From Mixophyes australis (lineage: Eukaryota > Chordata > Amphibia > Anura > Limnodynastidae): DNA of 64,000 bases. This document shows positions 1-10,534 of the stretch, piece by piece (positions within the stretch are counted from its first letter, which is position 1; each line of letters begins with the position of its first letter). A program made the translations under genes and the position numbers. The notes beneath the pieces were generated by a model that made no database searches, was not told the origin of the DNA, and saw nothing but the letters and a program-made list of their open reading frames with translations. The stretch lies in assembly GCA_036250195.1 (NCBI GenBank), contig JAVHZZ010000006.1, forward strand, positions 155,298,224 through 155,362,223. The letters run 5' to 3'.

Positions 1-1194
1 CATTGCCTATGTTAATCCGCAAATCCCTCCCCCGTTACACCTTGCAAGTCATTGGCCGTCGTGTCATTTGCATTCTAAATGAATCTGGCCCAAAATGCAC
101 CCCTCACTATGCACAGCGGAGGTAGCCAATCTGGGGGTTGAATCAATATTTCTGAGAATTAAACAATCAATTCACCTGACCCAGCGATGGCAAGTAAGTA
201 TTGGTACTTACTTGCCATTATAAAAATAGCTCTGCACTTCTAGATGAGGTGTTAATAAAAAAAACATACTGTAGCATATATTGCTGATAACAAAGAAGCT
301 TATTTTCTCATTCAATTCAGAATATGCCAGTGTGCAGTGAGCAATATAAGTGATTTTGAGAATACAGAGCTGTTCAGACATGCAATGAAATGTGACAGTA
401 TAATAATACTTGTAGTGTGACACATCATAACTAATAAACGTTTAGTTCTTTTTTTCTTCCCATTTGTTTTGATTACATCAACATAGATTTTACCTGGTTG
501 GTTATACACTCTCATATGGCTGTTTTGTTGGAGATGTATTGTACTTTATCACCAGCTCCGTGGAGCATTTAATGTGTGAAAGAACTAAATGAGACACACT
601 CAGTGTACCTGCCGAGCTCTTGTGTGTTGTGACCAGAGACACAACCTACATACATAAAAGACTGTAAAACATGTTTTTTTTCCAACGCCTCATACTGTTT
701 CCTAGTAAACAAGTCCTTTCTGTCCATTGTCTTTATCTGTAGAATACTTTACCAGACAAGTAAAAGTGGGGATGATTTCAAATTACAAATATTTTTAGAA
801 AATTGTGTTAATTAAAAAAGAAAAACACACATAGTGGAGACAGCCAATTTGTTGGCTAAATCAATATTCACGAGAATGCAGCATATAAATCAAGGGGGAC
901 TAGTTTCATCTCTAGAGGCATGGGGCACTTTCTGCCTCATACCTCAATTATGTACCTAGTTCCTGAAGATATAATAGACTGTTTAGCCCATATGATGGCT
1001 TCCTCCACTACGTGTAGATGAGGTGTACACTTTAAAGATAAATGGACATCAAAATTTACATTTTGGCCCCAAAAAAGTTTGTAAAATACTTTTCAACTAC
1101 AATTTTATTAATTACATTTTAACAGTACTATATAATAAAAATATACTATAAATATATGTATTAGACACACACACACACACTCTCTGTCTCAGTG
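1..1194. other. AT-rich sequence without recognised genes
   Basis: No open frame, splice pattern or known repeat domain could be supported. A short duplication of the phrase GTAGCATATATT-like AT-rich text and an (AC)n stretch near 1165-1180 are all that is visible. Confidence 0.5.
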
Positions 1195-1323
1195 GATACT
1201 TTATTAGTATACCTGCTCGTCAATGCAATATCTAGTCAGCCAAATACGTTACAGCAACTCAATGCCTAAAAGCATGTAGTCATGGTCAAGAGGTTCGGTT
1301 GTTGTTCAGACCTCCCACAGGAA

Positions 1324-1545
1324 TGGGGAAGATATGTGATCTAAGTGACCTTGACCGTGGAATGATTGCTGGTGTCAGGAGTGTTTTGAGTATCTCAGAA
1401 ACTGCTTATTTCCAAGGATTTTCATGCACAACAGTCTCTAGAGTTTACAGAGAATAGTGCGCAAAGTGAAAAACATCAAGTGAGCGGCAATACTGAGGGT
1501 GAAAACACCTTGCTAATGATAGAGGACAGCTGACATGAAGGCGAC
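1324..1545 (+). pseudogene. Tc1/mariner transposase N-terminal (HTH) remnant
   Basis: A 46-codon open stretch (1324-1461) reads DLSDLDRGMIAGVRS, LSISETAYFQGFS and TTVSRVYRE before a TAG stop. This is the helix-turn-helix DNA-binding part of fish/amphibian Tc1-like transposases; further similarity runs on with stops to about 1545. The catalytic domain is absent, so this is a dead remnant. Confidence 0.75.
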
Positions 1546-1549
1546 ATTC

Positions 1550-1711
1550 CTACACCGTTCACCTGATTTGGATGTAAATACCCTCAAATTAAAGCTGAAA
1601 GTCTGCAGTTAAAGCACATCTTGTTAGTTTCATTTCAAAACCATTGTGGTGGTGTATAGAGCCCAAAATATGATAATTGTCTCGATGTCCTAATATTTAT
1701 GGAGTTGAATG
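1550..1711 (+). mobile_element. Terminal segment of a Tc1/mariner-like element
   Basis: Contains a phrase common near the ends of fish Tc1-like elements (GTGGTGGTGTATAGAGCC around 1650), followed by a terminus-like CCTAATATTTATGGA. It then runs into the (TA)n tract. Family assignment is from memory of repeat style and is moderate. Confidence 0.45.
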
Positions 1712-1796
<85 letters not shown>

Positions 1797-1805
1797 TACA
1801 CACAC

Positions 1806-1837
<32 letters not shown>
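1712..1837. repeat. (TA)n microsatellite, left half
   Basis: Long TA runs with a short CACACATAC interruption. The hAT element at 1838 interrupts this tract, which resumes at 10452. Confidence 0.9.
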
Positions 1838-2075
1838 TAGGGATGAGCGCACTCGGATTTCCTGAATCCGAGCCCACCCGAACGTTGCGGATCCGAGTCG
1901 GATCCGAGACAGATCCGGGTATTGGCGCCAAATTCAAAAGTGAAACTGAGGCTCTGACTCATAATCCCGTTGTCGGATCTCGCGATACTCGGATCCTATA
2001 AATTCCCCGCTAGTCGCCGCCATCTTCACTCGGGCATTGATCAGGGTAGAGGGAGGGTGTGTTAGGTGGTCCTCT

Positions 2076-2215
2076 GTGCTGTTTAGTTCTGTGCTGTTTA
2101 GTTCTGTGCTGTTTAGTTCTGTGCTGTTTAGTTCTGTGCTGTTTAGTGCTGTGCTGTGCTGTGCTGTTTAGTGCTGTGCTGTGCTGTGCTGTTTAGTGCT
2201 GTGCTGTGCTGTGCT
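2076..2215. repeat. GTGCTGTTTAGT short tandem repeats
   Basis: About ten degenerate copies of a 10-15 bp unit (GTGCTGTTTAGTTCT and GTGCTGTGCT variants) inside the left arm of the hAT element, just before the 340-bp array. Confidence 0.85.
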
Positions 2216-4226
2216 GTGTTCTGCAGTATCAGTCCAGTGGTGCTGTGTGCTGTGCTCTGTCCTTCTGAGGTCAGTGGTGCTGCTGGGTCCTGTGCTGTGT
2301 CCTGTTCAGTCCAGTGGTGCTGTGTCCTGTGCTCTGTGCTTCTAAGGGCATAGTTATTTCCCCAATATTCCCCTGTGTTTAAAAAAATAAAAAAAAGTTT
2401 TTTTAAAAAATACCAAAAACTACTTTAATATTTTTTAATTACCACAAAATTTGCACAACCAATCCTGCAGTATAAGCCCATTGGTACTGCAATATTACCA
2501 AGTTCACACATTCAGCAGTAAAAGTCCAGTGGTACTGCAATATTACAAAGTTTACACATTCTGCAGTATCAGTCCAGTGGTGCTGTGTCCTGTGCTCTGT
2601 CCTGCTGAGTTCCGTAGTGCTGCTGGGTCCTGTGCCGTGTCCTGTTCAGTCCAGTGGTGCTGTGTCCTGTGCTCTGTGCTTCTAAGGGCATAGTTATTTC
2701 CCCATTATTCCCAAGTTTTTAAAAAATAAAAAAAAAGTAAAAAAAAATAAAAAATTAAAAAAAAAAAAAATATATAATAATTATAACCAAATTTGCAAAA
2801 CCAATCCTGCAGTATAAGCCCATTGGTACTGCAATATTACCAAGTTCACACATTCAGCAGTAAAAGTCCAGTGGTACTGCAATATTACAAAGTTTACACA
2901 TTCTGCAGTATCAGTCCAGTGGTGCTGTGTCCTGTGCTCTGTCCTGCTGAGTTCCGTAGTGCTGCTGGGTCCTGTGCCGTGTCCTGTTCAGTCCAGTGGT
3001 GCTGTGTCCTGTGCTCTGTGCTTCTAAGGGCATAGTTATTTCCCCAATATTCCCCTGTGTTTAAAAAAATTAAAAAAAGTTTTTTTAAAAAATACCAAAA
3101 ACTACTTTAATATTTTTTAATTACCACAAAATTTGCAAAACCAATCCTGCAGTATAAGCCCATTGGTACTGCAACATTACCAAGTTCACACATTCAGCAG
3201 TAAAAGTCCAGTGGTACTGCAATATTACAAAGTTTACACATTCTGCAGTATCAGTCCAGTGGTGCTGTGTCCTGTGCTCTGTCCTGCTGAGTTCCGTAGT
3301 GCTGCTGGGTCCTGTGCCGTGTCCTGTTCAGTCCAGTGGTGCTGTGTCCTGTGCTCTGTGCTTCTAAGGGCATAGTTATTTCCCCAATATTCCCCTGTGT
3401 TTAAAAAAATAAAAAAAAGTTTTTTTAAAAAATACCAAAAACTACTTTAATATTTTTTAATTACCACAAAATTTGCACAACCAATCCTGCAGTATAAGCC
3501 CATTGGTACTGCAATATTACCAAGTTCACACATTCAGCAGTAAAAGTCCAGTGGTACTGCAATATTACAAAGTTTACACATTCTGCAGTATCAGTCCAGT
3601 GGTGCTGTGTCCTGTGCTCTGTCCTGCTGAGTTCCGTAGTGCTGCTGGGTCCTGTGCCGTGTCCTGTTCAGTCCAGTGGTGCTGTGTCCTGTGCTCTGTG
3701 CTTCTAAGGGCATAGTTATTTCCCCAATATTCCCCTGTGTTTAAAAAAATAAAAAAAAGTTTTTTTAAAAAATACCAAAAACTACTTTAATATTTTTTAA
3801 TTACCACCAAATTTGCAAAACCAATCCTGCAGTATAAGCCCATTGGTACTGCAACATTACCAAGTTCACACATTCAGCAGTAAAAGTCCAGTGGTACTGC
3901 AATATTACAAAGTTTACACATTCTGCAGTATCAGTCCAGTGGTGCTGTGTCCTGTGCTCTGTCCTGCTGAGTTCCGTAGTGCTGCTGGATCCTGTGCCGT
4001 GTCCTGTTCAGTCCAGTGGTGCTGTGTCCTGTGCTCTGTGCTTCTAAGGGCATAGTTATTTCCCCACTATTCCCAAGTTTTTTACAAATAAGAAAAAAGT
4101 AAAAAAAAATAAAAAATTAAAAAAAAATAAAATATATAATAATTATAACCAAATTTGTAAAACCAATCCAGCAGTATAAGTCCATTGGTACTGCAATATT
4201 ACCAAGTTCACACATTCTGCAGTATC
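2216..4226. repeat. 340-bp tandem array in the hAT left arm
   Basis: The phrase CCAATCCTGCAGTATAAGCC recurs near 2459, 2801, 3141, 3481 and 3821, with a variant at 4163. This gives about five full units of 340-342 bp plus partial ends. Copies differ by only a few bases, mostly in the A/T-rich junction. The array ends just before the transposase ATG, so it may act as promoter or transposase-binding DNA. Short open frames inside each unit are artefacts of the repeat. Confidence 0.92.
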
Positions 4227-4240
4227 TTGTGCTACATATA

Positions 4241-7200
4241 ATGGAGACCAAAAATTTGGAGGATAAAGTAGGGAAAGATCAAGACCCACTTCCTCCTAAT
4301 GCTGAAGCTGCTGCCACTAGTCATGACATAGACGATGAAATGCCATCAACGTCGTCTTCCAAGCCCGATGCCCAATCTCGTAGTACCGGGCATGTAAAAT
4401 CCAAAAAGCCCAAGTTAAGAAAAAGTAGCAAAAAGAGAAACTTAAAATCATCTGAGGAGAAACGTAAAGTTGCCAATATGCCATTTACGACACGGAGTGG
4501 CAAGGAACGGCTTAGGCCCTGGCCCGTGTTCATGACTAGTGGTTCAGCTTCACCCACGGATCTTAGCCCTCCTCCTCCTCCCCCCCCCTACAAAAAATTG
4601 AAGAGAGTTATGCTGTCAGCAACAAAACAGCAAACAACTCTGCCTTCTAAAGAGAAATTATCACAAATCCCCAAGGCGAGTCCAAGCGTGTTGGTGGTTG
4701 TCAAGCCTGACCTTCCCATCACTGTACTTCCCATCACTGTACGGGAAGAGGTGGCTCGGGAGGAGGCTATTGATGATGTAGCTGGCGCTGTGGAGGAACT
4801 TGATGATGAGGATGGTGATGTGGTTATTGTAAATGAGGCACCAGGGGGGGAAACAGCTGATGTCCATGGGATGAAAAAGCCCATCGTCATGCCTGGTCAG
4901 AAGACCAAAAAATGCACCTCTTCGGTCTGGAGTTATTTTTATCCAAATCCAGACAACCAATGTATGGCCATATGTAGCTTATGTAAAGCTCAAATAAGCA
5001 GGGGTAAGGATCTTGCCCACCTAGGAACATCCTCCCTTATACGTCACCTGAATAACCTTCATAGTTCAGTGGTTAGTTCAGGAACTGGGGCTAGGACCCT
5101 CATCGGTACAGGGACACCTAAATCCCGTGGTCCAGTTGGATACACACCAGCAACACCCTCCTCGTCAACTTCCTCCACAATCTCCATCAGATTCAGTCCT
5201 GCAGCCCAAGTCAGCAGCCAGACTGAGTCCTCCTCAATACGGGATTCATCCGAGGAATCCTGCAGCGGTACGCCTACTACTGCCACTGCTGCTGTTGCTG
5301 CTGTTAGTCGGTCATCTTCCCAGAGGGGAAGTCGTAAGACCGCTAAGTCTTTCACCAAACAATTGACCGTCCAACAGTCGTTTGCCATGACCACCAAATA
5401 CGATAGTAGTCACCCTATTGCAAAGCGTATAACTGCGGCTGTAACTGCAATGTTGGTGTTAGACGTGCGCCCGGTGTCCGCCATCAGTGGAGTGGGATTT
5501 AGAGGGTTGATGGAGGTATTGTGTCCCCGGTACCAAATCCCCTCGAGATTCCACTTCACTAGGCAGGCGATACCAAAAATGTACAGAGAAGTACGATCAA
5601 GTGTCCTCAGTGCTCTTAAAAATGCGGTTGTACCCACTGTCCACTTAACCACGGACATGTGGACAAGTGGTTCTGGGCAAACGAAGGACTATATGACTGT
5701 GACAGCCCACTGGGTTGATGCATCCCCTTCCGCAGCAACAGCAACAGCTGCATCAGTAGCAGCATCTACAAAATGGCTGCTCATGCAAAGGCAGGCAACA
5801 TTGTGCATTACAGGCTTTAATAAGAGGCACAACGCTGACAACATATTAGAGAAAATGAGGGAAATTATCTCCCAGTGGCTTACCCCACTTAGACTCTCAT
5901 GGGGATTTGTGGTGTCAGACAATGCCAGTAACATTGTGCGGGCATTAAATATGGGCAATTTCCAGCACGTCCCATGTTTTGCCCACACCATTAATTTGGT
6001 GGTGCAGCATTACCTCAAGAGTCACAGGGGTGTGCAGGAGATGCTTGCGGTGGCCCGCAAAATTGCTGGACACTTTCGGCATTCAGCCAGTGCCTACCGC
6101 AGACTAGAGGCACATCAAAAAAGCTTGAACCTGCCCTGCCATCACCTCAAACAAGAGGTTGTGACGCGCTGGAACTCCACCCTCTATATGCTGCAGAGGA
6201 TGGAGGAGCAGCAAAAGGCCATTCAGGCCTACACAGCCACCTACGACATAGGCAAAGGAGTGGGGATGCGCCTGAGTCAAGCGCAGTGGAGACTGATTTC
6301 CGTGTTGTGCAAGGTTCTGCAGCCATTTGAACTTGCCACACGAGAAGTCAGTTCCGACACTGCCAGCTTGAGTCAGGTCATTCCCCTGATCAGGCTGTTG
6401 CAGAAGCAGCTGGAGAAAGTGAGGGAGGAGCTGGTAAGCCATTGCGATTACAGCAAGCATGTAGCTCTTGTGGATGTAGCCCTTCGTACGCTTTGCCAGG
6501 ATCCGAGGGTGGTCACTCTTTTAAAGTCAGAGGAATACATTCTGGCCACCGTGCTCGATCCTCGGTTTAAAGCGTATGTTGTGTCTCTGTTTCCGGCGGA
6601 CACAAGTCTACAGCGGTGCAAAGACCTGCTGGTCAGGAGATTGTCCTCTGAAGAGGACCGTGACATGCTAACAGCTCCACCCTCATTTTCTTCCACATCT
6701 ATGGCTGCGAGGAAAAAGCTCAGTTTTCCCAAAAGAGGCACTGGCGGGGATGCTGATAACATCTGGTCCGGACTGAAGGACCTGCCAACCATTGCAGACA
6801 TGTCTACTCTCGCTGCATTGGATGCTGTCACAATAGAAAAAATTGTGGATGATTACTTTGCTGACACCATCCAAGTAGACATGTCAGACAGTCCATATTG
6901 TTACTGGCAGGAAAAAAAGGCAGTTTGGAAGCCCCTGTACAAACTGGCTCTATTTTACCTGAGTTGTCCCCCCTCCAGTGTGTACTCGGAAAGAGTTTTT
7001 AGTGCAGCGGGGAACCTGGTCAGTGAGCGGCGAAGGAGGTTGCTTCCTCACAACGTTGAAAAAATGATGTTTATAAAAATGAATAATCAATTCCTCAATG
7101 AAGTACAGCACTGCCCTCCAGATACTACAGAGGGACCTGTGGTTGTGGAGTCCAGCGGGGACGAATTGATAATGTGTGATGAGGAGGAAGTACACACTGT

Positions 7201-7252
7201 AGGGGGAGAGGAATCAGAGGTTGAGGATGAGGACGACATCTTGCCTCAGTAG
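4241..7252 (+). CDS. hAT transposase with BED zinc finger
   Basis: A single uninterrupted 1003-codon frame starting METKNLEDKVGK; the reading frame extends four codons upstream without an ATG, so 4241 is the start. Order of parts: a Ser/Pro-rich, acidic N terminus with a Lys-rich stretch at about residues 45-70 (possible nuclear localisation); a BED-type zinc finger around residues 225-278 with Cys245, Cys248, His269 and His274; an RNase H-like catalytic fold with Asp472 in LTTDMWTS and Asp560 in VVSDNASN; CFAHTINLV and TRWNSTLYM motifs; and a C-terminal hAT dimerisation region with SERVFSAAGN, whose Glu917 is the likely third catalytic residue. These fit a DDE transposase acting in the nucleus. 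The absence of stops suggests recent activity. ZBED-like domestication is possible but unlikely, because the gene lies between terminal inverted repeats. Confidence 0.93.
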   Translation: METKNLEDKVGKDQDPLPPNAEAAATSHDIDDEMPSTSSSKPDAQSRSTGHVKSKKPKLRKSSKKRNLKSSEEKRKVANMPFTTRSGKERLRPWPVFMTSGSASPTDLSPPPPPPPYKKLKRVMLSATKQQTTLPSKEKLSQIPKASPSVLVVVKPDLPITVLPITVREEVAREEAIDDVAGAVEELDDEDGDVVIVNEAPGGETADVHGMKKPIVMPGQKTKKCTSSVWSYFYPNPDNQCMAICSLCKAQISRGKDLAHLGTSSLIRHLNNLHSSVVSSGTGARTLIGTGTPKSRGPVGYTPATPSSSTSSTISIRFSPAAQVSSQTESSSIRDSSEESCSGTPTTATAAVAAVSRSSSQRGSRKTAKSFTKQLTVQQSFAMTTKYDSSHPIAKRITAAVTAMLVLDVRPVSAISGVGFRGLMEVLCPRYQIPSRFHFTRQAIPKMYREVRSSVLSALKNAVVPTVHLTTDMWTSGSGQTKDYMTVTAHWVDASPSAATATAASVAASTKWLLMQRQATLCITGFNKRHNADNILEKMREIISQWLTPLRLSWGFVVSDNASNIVRALNMGNFQHVPCFAHTINLVVQHYLKSHRGVQEMLAVARKIAGHFRHSASAYRRLEAHQKSLNLPCHHLKQEVVTRWNSTLYMLQRMEEQQKAIQAYTATYDIGKGVGMRLSQAQWRLISVLCKVLQPFELATREVSSDTASLSQVIPLIRLLQKQLEKVREELVSHCDYSKHVALVDVALRTLCQDPRVVTLLKSEEYILATVLDPRFKAYVVSLFPADTSLQRCKDLLVRRLSSEEDRDMLTAPPSFSSTSMAARKKLSFPKRGTGGDADNIWSGLKDLPTIADMSTLAALDAVTIEKIVDDYFADTIQVDMSDSPYCYWQEKKAVWKPLYKLALFYLSCPPSSVYSERVFSAAGNLVSERRRRLLPHNVEKMMFIKMNNQFLNEVQHCPPDTTEGPVVVESSGDELIMCDEEEVHTVGGEESEVEDEDDILPQ

Positions 7253-7740
7253 AGCCTGTTTAGTCTGTACAGGGAGAGATGAATAGCTTTTTTGGTGTGG
7301 GGGCCCAAACAAACCAATCATTTCAGTCAAAGTTGTTTGGTAGGCCCTGTCGCTGAAATGATTTGTGTGTTAAAGTGTGCATGTCCTATTTCAACAGCAG
7401 ACCTCTCAACTGCAGCTCATCCCTCCTCTGCGGGGATAATGTCTCCTGTGCTCTGACACGTCACTCTGTGTACTCTCAGCCTCAGGATCTGACACTACAG
7501 CTACCATGCCTCTTGTAGCAGCCCTCACTCCAGGGCCTCTTCCATGTGCAGTGTCCCCCTCTCTCTTGGGTTCACTATAGTGGCATGGAGTTCTCCCCCT
7601 CATCCAGGGCACACATTCCTTGCCCTGGCTCAGTCACCACGCTCAGACTTCCAGGCAATGCTGGGGGAGCCTGGGAGCTTCCACCCCAGGTCCCCAGCTA
7701 CAACTCTCCTCTCCTGTGTCTTCTCTCTCTTTCTGACACT
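7253..7740 (+). other. hAT 3' untranslated or spacer region
   Basis: Follows the transposase stop codon. There is no further open frame of note and no clear polyadenylation signal. It precedes the duplicated right-arm block. Confidence 0.5.
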
Positions 7741-8830
7741 TTAAAGATCGTGCCTTTAAATGAAAAAGTCAGTCTTCATTGCACGACTATGTGCAAGTGC
7801 AACAGGGACATTTTTTTGGGTTTACAAAGTCAAACAATAACACTACGACCCTGTCTGTCTGGGGTCTGTCAATGACGAATTGTCTGGAGCATGTTTGGAG
7901 GAGGTATTGTGGCCCCGGTATCAAATTGGGTACCGGGGCCACCCCACTATGCAGTCCAGATACTTGTTTGGTGGAATTCCGACACGTGGAGGGTTTTTAA
8001 ATTATATTGTGGCCTCGGTACCAAATTGTGTACCGGGGCCACCCCACTACGCAGTCCAGATACTTGTTTGGTGGAATTCAGACCAGTTGAGGGTTTTATT
8101 ATTATATTGTGTGGACCACTCTATCTATACCACACTACAACTGTATACCACTCTATTTCCTACTTTAATTCTATTTAATTCTATTTCCTACTTTAATTCT
8201 ATTACTAATTAATTACCATAAAGAGGAACAAAAAAAACCAATTTTACCAAAAGTATAATATGACTTAGACTTACAAACACTACACTTGAAAGATCGTGCC
8301 TTTAAATGAAAAAGTCAGTCTTCATTGCACGACTATGTGCAACAGGGACAGTTTTTTTGTTTACAAAGTCAACTAATAACACTTGGACCCTGTCTGTCTT
8401 TAACATACTTGATGGGATCTCAATGACGAATTGTCTGTAGCATGTTTGGAGGAGGTATTGTGGCCCCGGTATCAAATTGGGTACCGGGGCCACCCCACTA
8501 CGCAGTCCAGATACTTGTTTGGTGGAATTCTGACACGTGGAGGGTGTATTTATTTTATTGTGGCCCCGGTATCAAATTGGGTACCGGGGCCACCCCACTA
8601 CGCAGTCCAGATACTTGTTTGGTGGAATTCTGACACGTGGAGGGTGTATTTATTTTATTGTGGCCCCGGTATCAAATTGGGTACCGGGGCCACCCCACTA
8701 CGCAGTCCAGATACTTGTTTGGTGGAATTCTGACACGTGGAGGGTTTTTTAATTATATTGTGGCCTCGGTACAAAATTGTGTACCGGGGCCACCACACTA
8801 CGCAGTCAAGATAGATAGATGCGTATCATA
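7741..8830. repeat. Duplicated 0.55-kb block with 100-bp palindromic repeats
   Basis: A segment starting near 7745 (AAGATCGTGCCTTTAAATGA) recurs near 8289. Each copy leads into units of about 100 bp containing GTGGCCCCGGTATCAAATTG followed by GGTACCGGGGCCAC. The GTGGCCCCGGTA/TACCGGGGCCAC arms form a perfect 12-bp stem. Units start near 7910, 8009, 8459, 8559, 8659 and 8759; three consecutive units are nearly identical. Confidence 0.88.
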
Positions 8831-8879
8831 GATAAAGTACATTCAGTGGTGTGGGGCAAATTGAAAAATATTCCAAATG

Positions 8880-8962
8880 CACTGACATTATCAAAAACAA
8901 GAGGTTGTCACACGCTAAAACTCCAACATGTATATGATGGAGAGGATGGAGGAGCAGCCGTA
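8880..8962 (+). pseudogene. Decayed copy of a transposase coding fragment
   Basis: CAAGAGGTTGTCACACGCTA and GGAGAGGATGGAGGAGCAG closely match the element's own transposase gene at about 6149-6212 (the TRWNST...MLQRMEEQQ region). The fragment lies downstream of the gene in the same orientation. Confidence 0.75.
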
Positions 8963-8999
8963 TGTGTAGTGTAATGCAGATCTGTTGAAGGTTTTTTAT

Positions 9000-10136
9000 A
9001 TATTTTATTGTGGTGCCCAGTGCCCACTCCTCTACGCAGTCCAGGTACATTTATTGGTGCGAATCATAAAAGTTCAGGGTTTTTAATATATCTTGTGGTG
9101 ACCCACTCCTCTACGCAGTCCAGGTACATTTATTGGTGCGAATCATAAAAGTTCTGGGTTTTTAATATATTGTGGTGACCCACTCCTCTACGCAGTCCAG
9201 GTACATTTATTGGTGCGAATCAAACAAGTTGATGGTTTTCTTATTATATATATTGTGGTGACCCACTCCTTTACGCAGTCCAGGTACATTTATTGGTGCG
9301 ATTCATAAAAGTTCAGGGTTTTTAATATATTGTGGTGACCCACTCCTCTACGCAGTCCAGGTACATTTATTGGTGCGAATCATAAAAGTTCAGGGTTTTT
9401 AATATATCTTGTGGTGACCCACTCCTCTACGCAGTCCAGGTACAATTATTGGTGCGAATCATAAAAGTTCAGGGTTTTTAATATATTGTGGTGACCCACT
9501 CCTCTACGCAGTCCAGGTACAATTATTGGTGCGAATCATAAAAGTTCAGGGTTTTTAAGATATTGTGGTGACCCACTCCTCTACGCAGTCCAGGTACAAT
9601 TATTGGTGCGAATCATAAAAGTTCAGGGTTTTTAAGATATTGTGGTGACCCACTCCTCTACGCAGTCCAGGTACATTTATTGGTGCGAATCATAAAAGTT
9701 CAGGGTTTTTAATATATCTTGTGGTGACCCACTCCTCTACGCAGTCCAGGTACAATTATTGGTGCGAATCATAAAAGTTCAGGGTTTTTAAGATATTGTG
9801 GTGACCCACTCCTCTACGCAGTCCAGGTACAATTATTGGTGCGAATCATAAAAGTTCAGGGTTTTTAAGATATTGTGGTGACCCACTCCTCTACGCAGTC
9901 CAGGTACAATTATTGGTGGGAATCATAAAAGTTCAGGGTTTTTAAGATATTGTGGTGACCCACTCCTCTACGCAGTCCAGGTACAATTATTGGTGCGAAT
10001 CATAAAAGTTCAGGGTTTTTAAGATATTGTGGTGACCCACTCCTCTACGCAGTCCAGGTACAATTATTGGTGCGAATCATAAAAGTTCAGGGTTTTTAAT
10101 ATATATTGTGGTGACCCACTCCTCTACGCAGTCCAG
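9000..10136. repeat. 76-bp tandem array in the hAT right arm
   Basis: About 15 copies of a 74-77 bp unit containing GTGGTGACCCACTCCTCTAC, GCAGTCCAGGTACATTTATT and GGTGCGAATCATAAAAGTTC. Copies fall into two sub-variants (TACATTTATT or TACAATTATT) that alternate in blocks, suggesting several rounds of expansion. Confidence 0.93.
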
Positions 10137-10451
10137 AAAGATACCTTGTTGCAACGTTTTGGACTAATAACTATATTGTGAGGTGTTCAGAATACACTGT
10201 AAATTAGTGGAAATGCTTGTTATTGAATGTTATTGAGGTTAATAATAGCCTAGGAGTGAAAATAAGCACAAAAACTTGATTTTTAAACTTTTTATGTTTT
10301 TTTCAAAAAAAATCCGAATCCAATACCTTAAATCCGAACCGAGACCTTTCGTCAAGTGTTTTGCGAGACAAATCCGAACCTCAAAAATAACGAAAATCCG
10401 GATCCAAAACACAAAACACGAGACCTCAAAAGTCGCCGGTGCACATCCCTA

Positions 10452-10473
10452 ATATATATATATATATACACAT

Positions 10474-10506
<33 letters not shown>
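10452..10506. repeat. (TA)n microsatellite, right half
   Basis: Continuation of the TA tract split by the hAT insertion, followed by short (AC)n. Confidence 0.88.
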
Positions 10507-10509
<3 letters not shown>

Positions 10510-10534
10510 CACACACACATAGAGACACACACAC

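Larger units (their letters stand above)
1838..10451 (+). mobile_element. Complete hAT-family DNA transposon, 8.6 kb
   Basis: Termini: the left end begins TAGGGATGAGCGCAC and the right end, read inward, begins TAGGGATGTGCACCG. Both are flanked by ATATATAT (1830-1837 and 10452-10459), an 8-bp duplication as hAT elements make, although the (TA)n context makes this match cheap. Contents in order: a left subterminal region with a CTCGGATT hairpin and GGATCCGA repeats, short GTGCTGTTTAGT repeats, a 340-bp tandem array, the transposase gene, a duplicated 0.55-kb block, palindromic 100-bp repeats and a 76-bp array. The size is large for the superfamily because of the arrays. Confidence 0.88.

Noticed and set aside
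1635..2001. Tyr/Ile-rich frames on both strands
   Set aside because: Translations of the (TA)n and (CA)n microsatellite.
2451..4055. Five similar 80-residue open frames, one per repeat unit
   Set aside because: They are the same frame repeated in the 340-bp array, Cys/Ser/Val-rich by base composition, and lack any domain or coding conservation beyond DNA identity.
4229..4240. Transposase start four codons upstream
   Set aside because: The first codon there is GTG; the first ATG is at 4241 and the same METK/MEYQ start is seen in the second copy.
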